Source of the DNA: Phytophthora sp. 'mugwort'
Taxonomy: Eukaryota; Oomycota; Peronosporomycetes; Peronosporales; Peronosporaceae
DNA: 64,000 bases
Assembly: GCA_033558025.1 (NCBI GenBank)
Contig: JAUCEF010000012.1
Span: 1 to 64,000 of the forward strand
Reading direction: 5' to 3'
Within the stretch, counting starts at the first letter, position 1; every line of letters begins with the position of its first letter. Under the pieces are notes generated by a model, which was not told the origin of the DNA, did no database searches, and worked only from the letters and a program-made list of their open reading frames with translations. Shown in pieces: positions 19,561-30,239 of this stretch. Position numbers and translations under genes: made by a program.

Positions 19561-20340
19561 TTTGGCGCGGGAACTGAACCGAGTCGGTCAATGTGCTGGA
19601 GATCGGAGTATCCGAACTTGTAGACATAATAGGTGTCGAGGACAAAAGTCCCGAGCAGTGCTCGTGGGCTGTGACTGGGGCGGCAGGTAACCCGCTGGGA
19701 GACACAGGTGGCATGTGTCACGACAACGACACTTGCCACGATGACGGGATGTCGCTACACGCCATGTTGGTGTGGCCGGCCGTGGGCCGGGCCATCAAGG
19801 CCGAGGGCTCACCGGTGGAGGTGATGAGGCACGTAATCCGCGGGGTGGAGACTGCGAGCATCGCAGCTCTGCAACGGTTGTCGGTCAAGAAATACCAGTC
19901 TCGGGTGAGACGCACACGTTGCCAGCACCTGGAGATGCACCTGATGTGACGGTTAGGACCCCTCTGAGACAAACCGTCTCAGCGGGAGAAGGCTACGACG
20001 CCGAGCATCAGTCGTGAGACGTAGGGCGTCTGATGCGTCTAGCGTGACGAGTGAAGAGACTCCTGGTGATAGCGAGCAGCTATATACACTCGTCAACGGA
20101 GTGGCAGAGGAAGTCGATGGCGGCATCGGCATAGAGACTATACGCACTGCGGACGCTCTGTTGGAGCTGGACGAGATGTCCATTGCCGAGTTCGGCGACG
20201 CCTTAAAGACCGTCGAGTTAGCCGAGTTGGTCATTCTACGACCTGAGGAGGGGTTAAACTCGTCGTCGCTTTTGGATAAAGTAGTCCTTGAGGGCACGAA
20301 GAAGACGCCGAATGCACGGGTGGGATCCTTGATCCTCAAT
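19561..20340 (+). pseudogene. Gypsy A protease-RT linker
   Basis: A mostly open plus-strand stretch with low similarity and no catalytic motif, of the type found between protease and reverse transcriptase in these elements. The frame 20014-20562 leads directly into the RT N-terminus. Small frame changes occur near 19950 and 20010. Confidence 0.5.
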
Positions 20341-21207
20341 GATCCCTCTGATCCGCACTACCCTTTGGTGAAGGAGTATCAAGACGTGATCTCGAACGAA
20401 CTTCCCACGTGTCTACGTCCGGATCGAAGTGTACGTCATGAGATTGATCTGGTTCCTGGCACCAAATACTGCGTGGCAAAGCAGTGGCCTTTGCCACGAG
20501 AACAGTGTGACGTCATTGACACGTTCTTCCGTGCTAATCACGAGGCGGGTATGGTGCCCTAGAACAAGTGTCCAAACTCAACGCCTACTTTTTGTGTCAG
20601 AAAACCGAATAGACAAGTGGGGAATCGTTCATGCTTTTAACAAGCTCAACGCGGCCACCATTCCGGCGCAGACGCCTATTCCTAGGAAGAATGGATAACA
20701 TGCCGCGGTGTACGGTGTACAGTGCCCTCGACTTGGTCGATGGATACTATCAAATTTGTGCGAGCAAACGATATTCCGCTTACGGCGATCAGCACTACGA
20801 GCGGTATGCTCTGGGAGTGGCTAGGAATGCCCCAAGGGGTGTCGAATGCGCCTGCGACGTTCAATCGTCTTGTGACGCAGCTGTTCAGGCCCCACAGGCC
20901 GTACGCTTAGACATACTTCGACGATATATTCGTCCACAGTGGTGCGGAGCACGGAAAGACTGATGTGGAAAACCGCATTGAGCACCTGCGAGCGGTGCTC
21001 GAGTGCATGCGCACACACAAGTTGTATGCCAACATTGACAAATGTGTCTTCGGCGCTGAAGAGATCCCCTTTCTGGGACGCTGCATTGGAAAGCGAGGCC
21101 TTCGAGCGGATCCCGCTAAGGTCAAGGCCATTGTAGACTGGCCGGTTCCAAAGAGCCAGAAAGACTTACGGAAGTGGCTTGGCCTGGCCAATTATGTGCA
21201 CAAGTAA
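20340..21207 (+). pseudogene. Gypsy A reverse transcriptase
   Basis: RT begins with HYPLVKEYQDVISNELP and VRHEIDLVPGTKYC. It has YSALDLVDGYYQI (first catalytic Asp) near 20735, GMPQGVSNAPATFN near 20830, and YFDDIFVHS near 20915, so the catalytic YxDD is intact. A TAG at 20908-20910 lies immediately before it, and frameshifts fall near 20575, 20770 and 20960. The thumb ends FLGRCIGKRGLRADP. Confidence 0.85.
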
Positions 21208-21720
21208 AGCAAGAATTAAGCTGAGGTGGCAAGGACACTGTCCAATCGCCTTAAGAAGGATGTGGACTGGTGTTGGGACACCGGACATCAAGCAGCTTTT
21301 TTTAAGCCATTAAGGAGAGTCTCCTTCAGGCCCCGATCCTGGCCCTGCCAGACGCCGATCGTCCTTTCAGTGTCGTCTGTGGCGCGTCGGACTTTGCCAT
21401 CGGCAGTGCTTTGTTACAAACGGACGCTGAAGGGCAAAGCGTGATCGCGTGATCGCGTTTGAATCTCGCCAGCTTAAGGTTACTGAGAAGAACTATCCAT
21501 TTCATGACAAAGGGCTACTTGTGATGAAGTATGCGCTCGTCAATGCAGGATTCACGTGCTCGGCTCCAAGCCGTTTGTGATCTACACTGATCATGCGTCG
21601 CTACGGACTGCGACGCAGTCGCCTCATCTCTCTCAGAGAATGGCCCGTTGGCTCTCCTTCTTGCTGAGTACAACTTCGAGGTGAAGTAGAAGCCTAGCAG
21701 GCAGAACGTCTTGGCCGATG
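21208..21720 (+). pseudogene. Gypsy A RNase H
   Basis: The domain starts after two TAA stops that replace codons in the conserved VHKYSKNYA region (21205-21222). Recognisable pieces are LKKDVDW, CGASDFAIGSAL (in an alternate frame near 21390), TDHASLRTATQSPHLS near 21590 and a final QNVLADALS. Frameshifts and a TAG near 21688 break it. Confidence 0.75.
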
Positions 21721-22884
21721 CGTTATCACACAGGCCCGACTGTGAGATCGCTCATGTCATGACGGTGACTTCGTCTGTGACAGACTCGATCCGCGCTTCG
21801 TACGCACGTGACGAGTCCTGCGTAGCTCTGCTACATGCGCTAGGAAGCGCGGAGTTTGCTAACTCAGACATTAAGCTGTCAGCGCGCTTGCGCGCGAGGC
21901 TACATCGATACACTCTCGATGATGGCCTATTGTACTACGGTACTGGTCCAGAAGACACCCCACGTGTGGTGGTTCCCCACGAAGAGGATCTCAAGTATCG
22001 TATCCTCTATAAGGCACATGACATCCCACTTGGCGGTCATCTCAGTCGAGAAAGACCTCCAGCTTGGTGAGCTCCCACTACTGATGGTCGAATCCTTATA
22101 AGTGGGTCTGTACGTATGTACGCACCTGTGAGACGTGTCAACGGGTTAAACCCTCGCCACAATCGGCTGCGCCGTTGGCCAGCTTGCCTGTACCACGGGG
22201 TGTTGGCAATCCATGAGTATGAACTTCGTGTTCAGCCTGCCACGGAATGCGGCGGGAACACGGGCATCGTGTTCTTTGTCGACCGATTGAGCAAGATGGC
22301 TCATTTAGAGGCGGTGCCGGACTCCATCGATGGAGAAGGAACAGCCACGCTGTTCATGGATTGTGTCCTTCGACAGCATGGTCTTCCAGAGGCAATTGTC
22401 GGATCGAGATCCCCGTTTCACCGTTAAGTTTTGGACGTCGGTCTTTAAGGTGCTCGGCACTCGACTCGACATGTCCACAGCGGACCATCTGCTGACCGAT
22501 GGCCAGACTGAACGCGTGAATCGCGTTGTCGAAGACATGCTTCGGAGTGTCTGTGCTGACAGACCCAAGCAATTGAGCGCCATGCTCCCACTCGTTGAGT
22601 TTGCATTGAACAATGCGGTGCATGCCTTGACAGGCATCACCCCGTTCTATTTGAGGGGTCTCACACACCCTTGCGTGCCGCTGACGCCACCACTCCGCGG
22701 TTCTGGGCTTAGTGGGGGAGGGATAGCCGATGGGCTAGCTGATATCAGCCCAGCTGTGGTTCGCAAGCAAGTTGACACGTGCGTGTCTAGGCGTCTGAGT
22801 ATCTTACGACAAGTACGCGTTGCGATGGCCGGAAGCCAAGATGTTCCGAAGGAACAGCTGATGCGAGGGCAGAAGCAGCATTGA
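21711..22884 (+). pseudogene. Gypsy A integrase
   Basis: The zinc-binding start (VVPHEEDLKYRILYKAHD, then GGHLSRE and CETCQRVKPS in shifted frames) lies near 21960-22150. The DDE core has FFVDRLSKMAHLEAVP, a second Asp region near 22390-22410 broken by a frameshift, and the Glu motif TDGQTERVNRVVEDML at about 22500. The order and spacing are those of Gypsy integrases. Confidence 0.85.
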
Positions 22885-22885
22885 A

Positions 22886-23130
22886 GTGTTTAACGTGGGT
22901 GGCAATGCTTTATTAAACGAAAAAAAACTACCTACACATGCAGTGTCTGAGGTCTTTAAGACTAAGGTGCGCCCGCGCGTCATAGGACGTTTTAAGGTTG
23001 TGGCCGGGAAGAGCCTAGTGTACACGCTTAACCTTCCGAAGAAGATGCGTACATACCCAATGTTTTACGTACGGTTCCTTAAGCCATATCGAGATCCGGC
23101 TCAGGTGAGTCGAATGGTTCGGTGCCACAG
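22886..23130 (+). pseudogene. Gypsy A integrase C-terminal SH3/chromo-barrel region
   Basis: A frame with KTKVRPRVIGRFKVVA and YPMFYVRFLKPYRDP shows the conserved barrel found at the end of Gypsy integrases, where the protein meets chromatin. It ends at 23176. The end of pol on the plus strand is here. Confidence 0.75.
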
Positions 23131-24218
23131 CTGGTGGCTGGGCAAAGCACTGGGGGCGCACGAGAGGTCCAACTGACCACGTAGCTCAGCGAGCGAATGG
23201 TCCAGCGCTTCGAAGCGACGAGCAGTGGACAGCTCCAGGAGCTCCATGCGATTGGCAACCGAGGCAGGAGACTGAAACCAGTCGACCCTATGATGTACAG
23301 CATCGATCTAGTCAGCGAGACGGTCACGGTGATTCGTCGCCTACTGCAGGGAGTCGAACAGGGTCTGCACCCGCCTCTCGATCGATAGCAGATCACTGCG
23401 ACTCGCAGCGCGAGCTTCCAACCGGTAATTAACTTCCGCCGCCGTTGCTCGATGAGTAGGGAGTTTCCACTGTCATGTGGAGCGCTTAGTGGCGCGGCGT
23501 CGTCACCAGGGTCGTACCTAATATCTCGTGAAGTGGAGGGGGTATCCTCACTCACAGAACTCCTGGGAGTACAAGGTTCTCCTCCGGCAAAACTGCCCTG
23601 ACGTCGTGGACGCTTTCGTTCGACGCGATAAGCAGCGCTCCGAGGGCCAGGGACCGAGAATTCGGTCGCTTCGCTCTTGCCAGCAATAGCCGCTTGTGGG
23701 CCAAGGTCAGCAGCAGAGCTGCCGCTCTGGTTTTGGCGCACGTAACTGTGACAGCAAAAGCACCGAGTGCGAAAGAGCCCTGTGGATATGCCGTAGGCAG
23801 GGGGTAATTGGCGCTTCGCCTTGAGTTTCGCGAACTCGAAAAGGAGTCTACGTTCGACTCGAACATCAGTTTCACTGAAACTAGCCCGAAGGGCATCGAT
23901 AGAAGAGAGCTTGCGAGCTCCTTCAATCCAACTTCGGAAATGACCCTCGTCTTCCCAAGACGTCTCTCCTGACAGGAGCATGACTGGATAAGTCCGCATC
24001 GGTGGGACCGAGCCGTGCCGAACTTTCACTTGCAGGCGCTCACGATACTCGCGCTGAGTAGTCACTTCAGGAGTCAAATATCTCTCTCTGAGAGGCTGTC
24101 GCGCGGCGAGCTCGTCGGGCGTTGTTGGGCCGCCGGCCCAACAACATATGTGTTCAGCAACTCCGCGCTGCTCGTCGAGCCACTTCACTGGGATCGCGAG
24201 GCTCGAAGCCATAGACAC
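23079..24218 (-). CDS. Long antisense ORF downstream of Gypsy A pol
   Basis: A 379-codon minus-strand frame lies between the integrase and the 3' LTR. It is rich in Arg, Glu and Ser, and its first 150 residues look like a globular, helical protein. I see no known motif. Upstream on the minus strand (24150-24800) more open, related-looking stretches in other frames suggest that a longer antisense gene once existed. It may be a Gypsy accessory antisense gene, or the gag of a separate minus-strand element. The last 100 bases overlap the plus-strand integrase end and are probably not part of it. Confidence 0.4.
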   Translation of the reverse strand: MSMASSLAIPVKWLDEQRGVAEHICCWAGGPTTPDELAARQPLRERYLTPEVTTQREYRERLQVKVRHGSVPPMRTYPVMLLSGETSWEDEGHFRSWIEGARKLSSIDALRASFSETDVRVERRLLFEFAKLKAKRQLPPAYGISTGLFRTRCFCCHSYVRQNQSGSSAADLGPQAAIAGKSEATEFSVPGPRSAAYRVERKRPRRQGSFAGGEPCTPRSSVSEDTPSTSRDIRYDPGDDAAPLSAPHDSGNSLLIEQRRRKLITGWKLALRVAVICYRSRGGCRPCSTPCSRRRITVTVSLTRSMLYIIGSTGFSLLPRLPIAWSSWSCPLLVASKRWTIRSLSYVVSWTSRAPPVLCPATSCGTEPFDSPEPDLDMA

Positions 24219-24919
24219 GCCGTGACGGGGTAAGCAATGGCCGAGTCATAGGCCGCCTCGAGCATGAGAATTGCGTATCAGCAGCAAGTGGTTGCTCCTG
24301 GACTTCGTCCAAAGGATTGGTGACGACACCAGATCCCATGGGACCATCTTTTGTTCCCCGTGAAGGTAGCTAAGGCGCATTGCATAGGACTCGTGGAGGT
24401 GAGAGCTCGAACGGATTCGGAGTGCGCAGTCAGTGGCGCGGGCCCGGCGAGCGGACAGGAGTACTACCTGTCATGGACTCAGTGTAGTCGACCTCCACTT
24501 CACCTTCCCCAAGGTCGTCAAAGAGGGTGTCTCGCGCAAAGCGCACGGGGGCACTGCTTCCAGCGGCTTCGCCGCCTCCACCCATGGTTTCTAACCATAT
24601 CGACGCTTGTGCGCTGAATGATACCCACGCACCGAGAACCTCGATGGTACGGGTGGCGCGCGGTTAGAGACCTCTCCCGTACGAGATGACGAGGATAACG
24701 AAGGTGTCGAGACACAGAGGGGCTTAGCCCGCGTCGAGAGCTGTTGTCGCAAGGCGAACGAGGAAGGTCAAAAGACCAATTGGTTGTGGACATCTGAGTG
24801 CAAACACTCTATGCGGAACGGACAGTGAAACGCTTTTGCAGCGGAAGATTCCTGACCTTTTGAGATTGATACAGTCAGACCTTCGTGGATACAGTACGTC
24901 CAGGGTTTAGTGGGGTGGT

Positions 24920-25225
24920 GGTAACGGGGTTACACGATGGTGGCACCAAGTGTATCCATGCTACGTGTCAGCTTGCAGCAAGTGGTACTTGGTACCACTT
25001 GGATTAGCAGGATTTCATTACGTGGCCACAGGGCCACTCTATATGCATTTGACTACGTGTAACTATGGTAGATAGTTCGAGTCATACATTTACACCGCAG
25101 GCGGCTTTGCCGCAGATAAGCAAACAAAAAAACAGTTCAATTTTAGCATTAAGAGAGTATTGCCCTAGGTTTAGGAATACTGACTCTTTGAGTATCTAAT
25201 GGTATAACTAGAGGGATCTAAGCCT
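24920..25225 (+). repeat. Gypsy A 3' LTR
   Basis: It starts gtaacggggttacacgatgg after a purine-rich tract (agtggggtggtgg) and matches the 5' LTR in several blocks up to gatctaagcctct at about 25220. Divergence from the 5' LTR is high, so the element is old. The right edge is uncertain. Confidence 0.65.
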
Positions 25226-25236
25226 CTACTGAGACC

Positions 25237-25940
25237 TTAGGGGTTAGGATAACTACATCTAAGACTCGGGGAGTCATACATCTTCCTCTGACGCACTACG
25301 CTATGCAGCACCGCCGCAGTTAGAGATCTCTCGGTCGACTTGGCCCTCTTCCTCCTCATCGGAAGAAGAACTGAAGAAATCCTTTTTCGTGAAAATGATG
25401 GCCCATACCCTTCACGGATTGGAGACCGGGAAGCAGACCGCCTCTTATGGCTGACTTCCGAGGCTGCTGCAGCTTTCGCAACCTTGACGCGGACAGTTGC
25501 CTCAGCGAACGTCAAGTTCTTGACCGGAGAACGGGATTTCTCTTCGTCCTCCTTGGGTGATCCTGGGCTCCCCTGGCGTTCGGTCGTCTTCGGCGCGTCG
25601 TCCAGCGTCGCCGTGATGTCTAGACGGCGGGGTACGGGACCCAAGCGAGTCCGACTGACTCGGGTCGCCGTCAGACCCCTTGACGAGCAGGATTTCGCTA
25701 TCGCCCCAGGACATGGGAGGCTTGTCCGAGGCCTCCTCATAGTCCCCGAGGAACTTAGAGTCGTACTCCGGCGGTTCAGGTGCCTTGGGGGTCACCTTGG
25801 ATGCCATCTTGGTGGATCCCTTAGCGGTCGAGCCTTTGCCAGACAGCATAGAGCTCTTAGCCTGCTGTTGGAAGCAACAGTCTTGGCAGGCGCATTCGCG
25901 CCGCTACCAGACCGAGTCTTGGTCATACGTGAGGCTGACG
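25237..25940 (-). pseudogene. Antisense Ser/Pro/Arg-rich ORF, second part
   Basis: Two overlapping minus-strand frames (25502-25849 and 25237-25740), with a likely start ATG near 25930, encode a disordered-looking protein: PKAPEPPEYDSKFLGDYEEA, then an SR-rich stretch SHKRRSASRSPI. The same sequence also has a 236-codon plus-strand frame (25340-26050), but its composition is less protein-like. It lies upstream, in the minus sense, of the ORF at 23079-24218, with the LTR between them. I do not recognise a family. Confidence 0.4.
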
Positions 25941-26169
25941 TGGAAGCCAAGAAGAATAAGGGCACGCGGAAGTGCTCGGGCTCGAAAGGAAATGAGCCTG
26001 CTGCGGAAACCAACCGCAGCGAAGTCGATGTAATTCGACTTGGAGAGTGAAAGGCGGCGACTTCCTTTCACTCGCCCTGGATGGTCGGTAAACCGAACCT
26101 AAATGGGGGATGGTGTAACGGGGTTACATGAAGAGTGCCAAGTCACTCTTCGGGGCAGGTGTACCCAAG

Positions 26170-28228
26170 CAGGCATACCGAAAAATACATTGGTCAAACA
26201 ATTATTGTCAATAAAGTTTAGCAATATATTGCATTTTGCTGCAATATTATTATTTATTGCAGTGAAGGATGGTGCTCCATTCGTTTCTTCAGCCATCCAA
26301 CTACAGTGACCACTGCTGCGATCAAGGCTCATTTTGCAATCTACTTCCCGCTCAATCCTCCATCTGTGTCTGCCCCCGCAATGCTGGCCCCTCAGCGATT
26401 CGTCCGCCCTACCTTCCGGCCCGGCAGGTCTCCCAGTTCTTCTATCGGCCTTGCCGGGATGAGAATGATGAGAACCATTCTTGAGTACAACCGGTGCCGC
26501 TGTGGTACGGTACGCAAGCAGGGAAGCCGCCAGCAGCACCCGGAATACGAGGTAAAGATGCTGGCTGCCACGACCGCAGAGACTGGGTCGCTGGCACACT
26601 ACGTGCGCCGTACCTGTCAGAATCGGTACGGCTGGCTGCGATGGATTGTGATGAACAATCTACCTATCACCTTTTGTGAAAATGGAGACACTAGACGGTA
26701 AGAAACACAAGATATCCCTTCATTTTATCAGTATTTACTAACACTTTTCATTATTTACCTTGTAGTTACTCCACTCTCAATTCGATTTGTGTCGAAACGC
26801 TGGTATCAGTTTTGGACGGGGTCATGTTGGCTGTGCTGCGAAAGATAGCGGCTGAGATCCCCGAGTATTTCGGGCTCATCCTGGATGGCTGAAGCCATGC
26901 ATCAGAACACTACGTGGCTGTCTTTGCCAGCTATGAGGTGGATGGCGTGGCAAAGCAGCCACTGCTGTGCATGTCCCTTCTCATTGCAGCCCCTGACGAC
27001 GACCACTCCGCCCAAACGCACCAGACCTTACTGACGGAGATGCTACGCCGTGACTACGGTAAGCGTATAGACCAATGTCTGTTTATTGTTGGCGGTGATT
27101 GCTCCGTCAACCGTCGTCTATCTACACTGCTGGATGTCCATTTGGTCGGCTGTGCAAGCCATCGCCAAAATTTGGCTGTCCAACTTGACTTGGCCGACCA
27201 CGAGGAAGACCTACCGGGGGTGCAAGCTCTCATGGTCAAGCTGCGCACCTTGAACCGATCGGCAAAACTCCGGTAAGTTATGTTTTGGAGTGGTTCTTAC
27301 TATTTTAAATTAAAAATATTTTTGTGTGGCTACGGATGTAATTCTGAACAGATTCAAAACGCCGCTCTGACCTGTCATTCGTCAATCCACACGATTGAGC
27401 TCCACGTTCGGAATGCTAAATCGCTATTTTTCAGGCTGCTGGAGCACTTGGATGCTGATGACGAAGACCTGGCAGAGCTGCTGCCTTCTGCTGCCCGCAA
27501 CAAGAGGCTTCGGGTGCTGCTCAAGGAGCTGGAGGATGTCGAGTCCATTGCGAAGGTGTTACAGCGAGAGGATATCACCCTACTGGACGCCCGTGTGTGA
27601 CTTGATGGGTTGATCAAGCTTAAGCCGGCTTACGCTGCGTATTTGGGTACGTTCATTGCAGTGATATGTCAATAATATCTTACTTACGCACTTGCATGCA
27701 GCTCCTCATTCTGATATTGTAGCGAACCCCAGCTTCGAAGCCGGCTGCGTGCAAATTCTGAGTGGCAAGGGAGCGAAGATGACATGAAACGAGAAGGCCG
27801 CGCTGCGGCCCTTCGTAACTCAGCTGGGTGAAGCAGCAGCAATACCAACGGCCAGCACGAATGAGTCGCTGGTGGAGAGGATCCAGAAGCAGTATCGAGT
27901 TGCTGCAGAAATGGAGATGTATAGGCTGATCAAGTCGATTCTACCAACTTCGAAGGTCGTCGAGAGGGTTTTTTTTAGCGTCGCGCGCGCAACGCTTGGT
28001 CAAGAACGTCACCGCTTGCAGCCTGCAACGCTAGAGAAGCTGCTCTACCTGCGCGAGAACGGCAACTATTGGAGTGTCCTCACTGTTGATGCACTGGATT
28101 AGCTGGTTACTGGCATGTTGCTGATAGTACGTTATGCAATAATTACTGACGGCTTTCCTTCCTAGCGACGCATTATTTATTTTCTGTTGCAGGTCCACTA
28201 GATATCAATGCCGTAATCGGCATACCTG
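26170..28228 (+). mobile_element. hAT transposon with 8-bp target duplication
   Basis: The left end CAGGCATACCGA and the right end, read in reverse complement CAGGTATGCCGA, form short inverted repeats. The 8 bases TACCCAAG stand directly on both sides (26162-26169 and 28229-28236), the duplication size typical of hAT elements. The 2059-bp element carries one plus-strand transposase gene. It is inserted in a Gypsy LTR. Confidence 0.9.
26306..28102 (+). pseudogene. hAT transposase with introns and stop codons
   Basis: A BED-like zinc region (CRCGTVRKQ) is followed by YGWLRWIVMNNLPITFCEN. After an intron with GTAAGA...TTGTAG ends (26698-26765) the catalytic region continues through LILDG, EHYVAVF and VGCASHRQNLAVQ. 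A second intron begins at 27273 (GTAAGT) and a third near 27645 (GTACGT, ending GCAG before 27703). The C-terminal dimerisation region shows VERVFFSVARATLGQERHRL (27958-28017), ending at TAG 28100-28102. TGA stops at about 26890, 27373 and 27598 break the gene. Confidence 0.85.
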
Positions 28229-28265
28229 TACCCAAGTACACTAAGTGCTGTAGCTGACATCACTA

Positions 28266-28287
28266 TGACGTCACGGTAATGACGTCA
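28266..28287. promoter_or_regulatory. Paired TGACGTCA boxes in the LTR
   Basis: Two perfect CRE/ATF-type palindromes, TGACGTCA, at 28266-28273 and 28280-28287, are 14 bp apart. In retroelements such repeats commonly act as LTR enhancers bound by bZIP factors; that role is inferred here. Confidence 0.6.
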
Positions 28288-28447
28288 CGGATAGGTACGA
28301 CGCATTTGGTACAAAGGCCTCAGAGCCTCCCAATATGATATCATCAAGGGTACTTTATAGGTGACTAATAGTTAGTATGTAGACGCATTAAAAGGGGTCA
28401 CCTAAAATATATTCAGTCTTAAATCTACCTAATTTTGGTAACAGTCC

Positions 28448-28898
28448 CACAGACCAGGGCCTAGTAAACTGCCGTTCACTGAGAGTTTGTAGATTCTCTG
28501 GAAGTCACACTTCCTGTGCGCAAGGTGTTATATGCCCCGTCACAGTTTCGCTTTGGCATTTTTGAATCTTTCGATATAACAGAGAAGATTGACTTCCCAA
28601 ATCATCCCGTCGACCATATTCACATATTGACCACTCTAGCCCGAGATGTACTATGCCCGTCGACAATTGCAGCATTGAATCCAGGAAGTTCCGCTAATTT
28701 GTCCGCTGTCAGCCTTGCAACGCTGGCGCAGCACTGACCATGCTGTAAGTTCATCATTGCAACATACCAAGACCATCAAGGGCATGAGCCAGCTTTGTTC
28801 TTTGCTTGGTGACGCTTTTCAGTGAGATCAACAAGCCAGTTACGGTTTCTTGTGACAACCAGCTCCTTGCTTGCGTTGAACACCAAAGTTTTCATTAA
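28448..28898 (+). other. Gap between LTR and Harbinger with an unrecognised ORF
   Basis: The stretch holds a 73-codon plus-strand frame (28516-28737) with good protein composition (FRFGIFESFDITEKIDF, then SLATLAQH). It could be the C-terminal exon of a host gene cut by the insertions on both sides. No family recognised. The rest shows nothing. Confidence 0.4.
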
Positions 28899-29049
28899 GG
28901 GGGTGGTCGCGTCATCTCGAGTTGGAGATCTTCAGTATATCTCCAGCATATCTTCACGTGCGCTGGTCGCGTCGTCTCCATCTGAGGTCAGATGGTAGGT
29001 TAGTTAGAATTGCAAAGACAAGTCTATCAAAACCAACAATTTATTACTT

Positions 29050-29680
29050 TGACCCACTTTCGGATCTGCTGTCATGGCGAGGAACGCAAGTACGCGCAGG
29101 CAGGGGCTGTCACCTCCTGTCGAGCACTTGGCCGCCGATAGCGTCGATGGTGGAACTGCTCCAATCCCCTCTCCCCCGCAGTGCTTCCCTTGTCAGCCCT
29201 GTTGCCACCTATAGCCCCGTCGCCACAAGCGTGTCAGCGGAGGCGGAGCAGGCGCCATCCGATGCGGACACTGGCCCTTCGCAAAGATCACAGCGTAGTC
29301 GCCGTTCTGTACAGCGCTCGCGTCTTCAAGGTCGATAAAGCAGTGCAAGTCCAAGATCAGCTGTAATATTGCAGGTGCCGACATACCTCGCGTTCTCACT
29401 AACTGTGTTGTGCTGTGTTATACTTGCAGCATGCCCACATGCACAATCAATGGACCGAATACCGAGCCGCTCAACTCAAAGCGGGCAACAGGACAGAGTA
29501 CCCACTGCAACAACCCCCCCGTGTTACGCTGTCATGTGCGACGCGTGGGGAGATAGCGCTGGAATGGGGAGTACTGTTGTGTGTGTTTTTACTCCAGCGA
29601 TAGACATCGAGCAGAAGCGGCTCAGCCGCTTCGTCCTGGCCACCGCAACGAGGAATCACTTGATACCGCTGGACTAAGTA
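29050..29680 (+). pseudogene. Probable Harbinger Myb-like partner gene, decayed
   Basis: Open stretches in shifting frames (29050-29338, 29369-29677, 29415-29603) lie on the strand opposite the transposase. A segment WTEYRAAQLKAGNRTEYPLQ near 29450 has the composition of a DNA-binding helix region. Harbinger elements usually encode a Myb/SANT protein here, but I cannot confirm the fold. Confidence 0.35.
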
Positions 29681-30239
29681 GCGATGCGGCTGGATCTGAG
29701 CAAGTTGGTGTTGATGGGGACTCTGTTGCCGGGCGTGAATCTCATGCAGACGGGTTCACGAACAAGAGGAAGGTGAACTAGAGTCAGATGCAGCGAATGG
29801 TGAAGAGCACCATGAACACGAGCGTGATGGTGATGATCACCGTTTAGCCTGGAGAAGCCGTTCGGGGAGTATGTGAAAAGGCATCCTTCGGTCGCCGATG
29901 GGATCGTAGCGGTAAGTCGCAGTCTGGACATTGGCTTCGGCATTTAAAACGGCGAGGACTGGTGGAAATATCGAAGCGGCCTCCTCGCCAAGAGGGTACA
30001 ATCATCAAGTCAAGGCAGCTCTAGAAGATCTTACTCAAAGCGTCCGTGTCCAAACGAACCCATTCTCTCAAATGCTGTAGAAGATGTCTAGCAGGACTTC
30101 TCAAGAAAATAACAGTACCATTGGGACTGAGCAAGAACAGGAAGCACATGTTGCACTTTAAGCTAATGGCAAAAATATCAGTGATATCATTTCGCTTCTG
30201 CACTCCGATCTTTTGTGCGAGAGCTGAACCAACTTGAAT

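Larger units (their letters stand above)
11231..25225 (+). mobile_element. Gypsy A retrotransposon, heavily rearranged host for other insertions
   Basis: A Ty3/Gypsy element on the plus strand is indicated by LTR-like ends at 11231 and 24920 (both gtaac.gggttacacga), gag at about 13708-14620, protease near 19400, RT, RNase H and integrase to about 23120. A pogo transposon sits in the 5' LTR, and about 4.6 kb of unrelated, virus-like sequence separates gag from pol. The 3' part after integrase contains a long antisense open region. All coding parts are broken. Confidence 0.75.
26113..28447 (+). repeat. Second Gypsy LTR, split by a hAT element
   Basis: The sequence begins TGTAACGGGGTTACA after a purine-rich tract (aaatgggggatgg) and ends ttttggtaaca at about 28447. 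Subtracting the hAT insertion and its 8-bp duplication leaves about 268 bp. Two TGACGTCA boxes lie in its right part. No matching partner LTR was found in the window, so this is either a solo LTR or the 3' LTR of a truncated element to its left. Confidence 0.65.

Noticed and set aside
23079..23400. End of the 379-codon minus-strand frame as real coding sequence
   Set aside because: The last part is antisense to the conserved integrase barrel and its composition turns random, so only the upstream part is considered protein-like.
25340..26050. 236-codon plus-strand frame
   Set aside because: The opposite strand has more protein-like composition (Pro/Ser/Glu-rich with SR repeats), and the plus frame has no motif.
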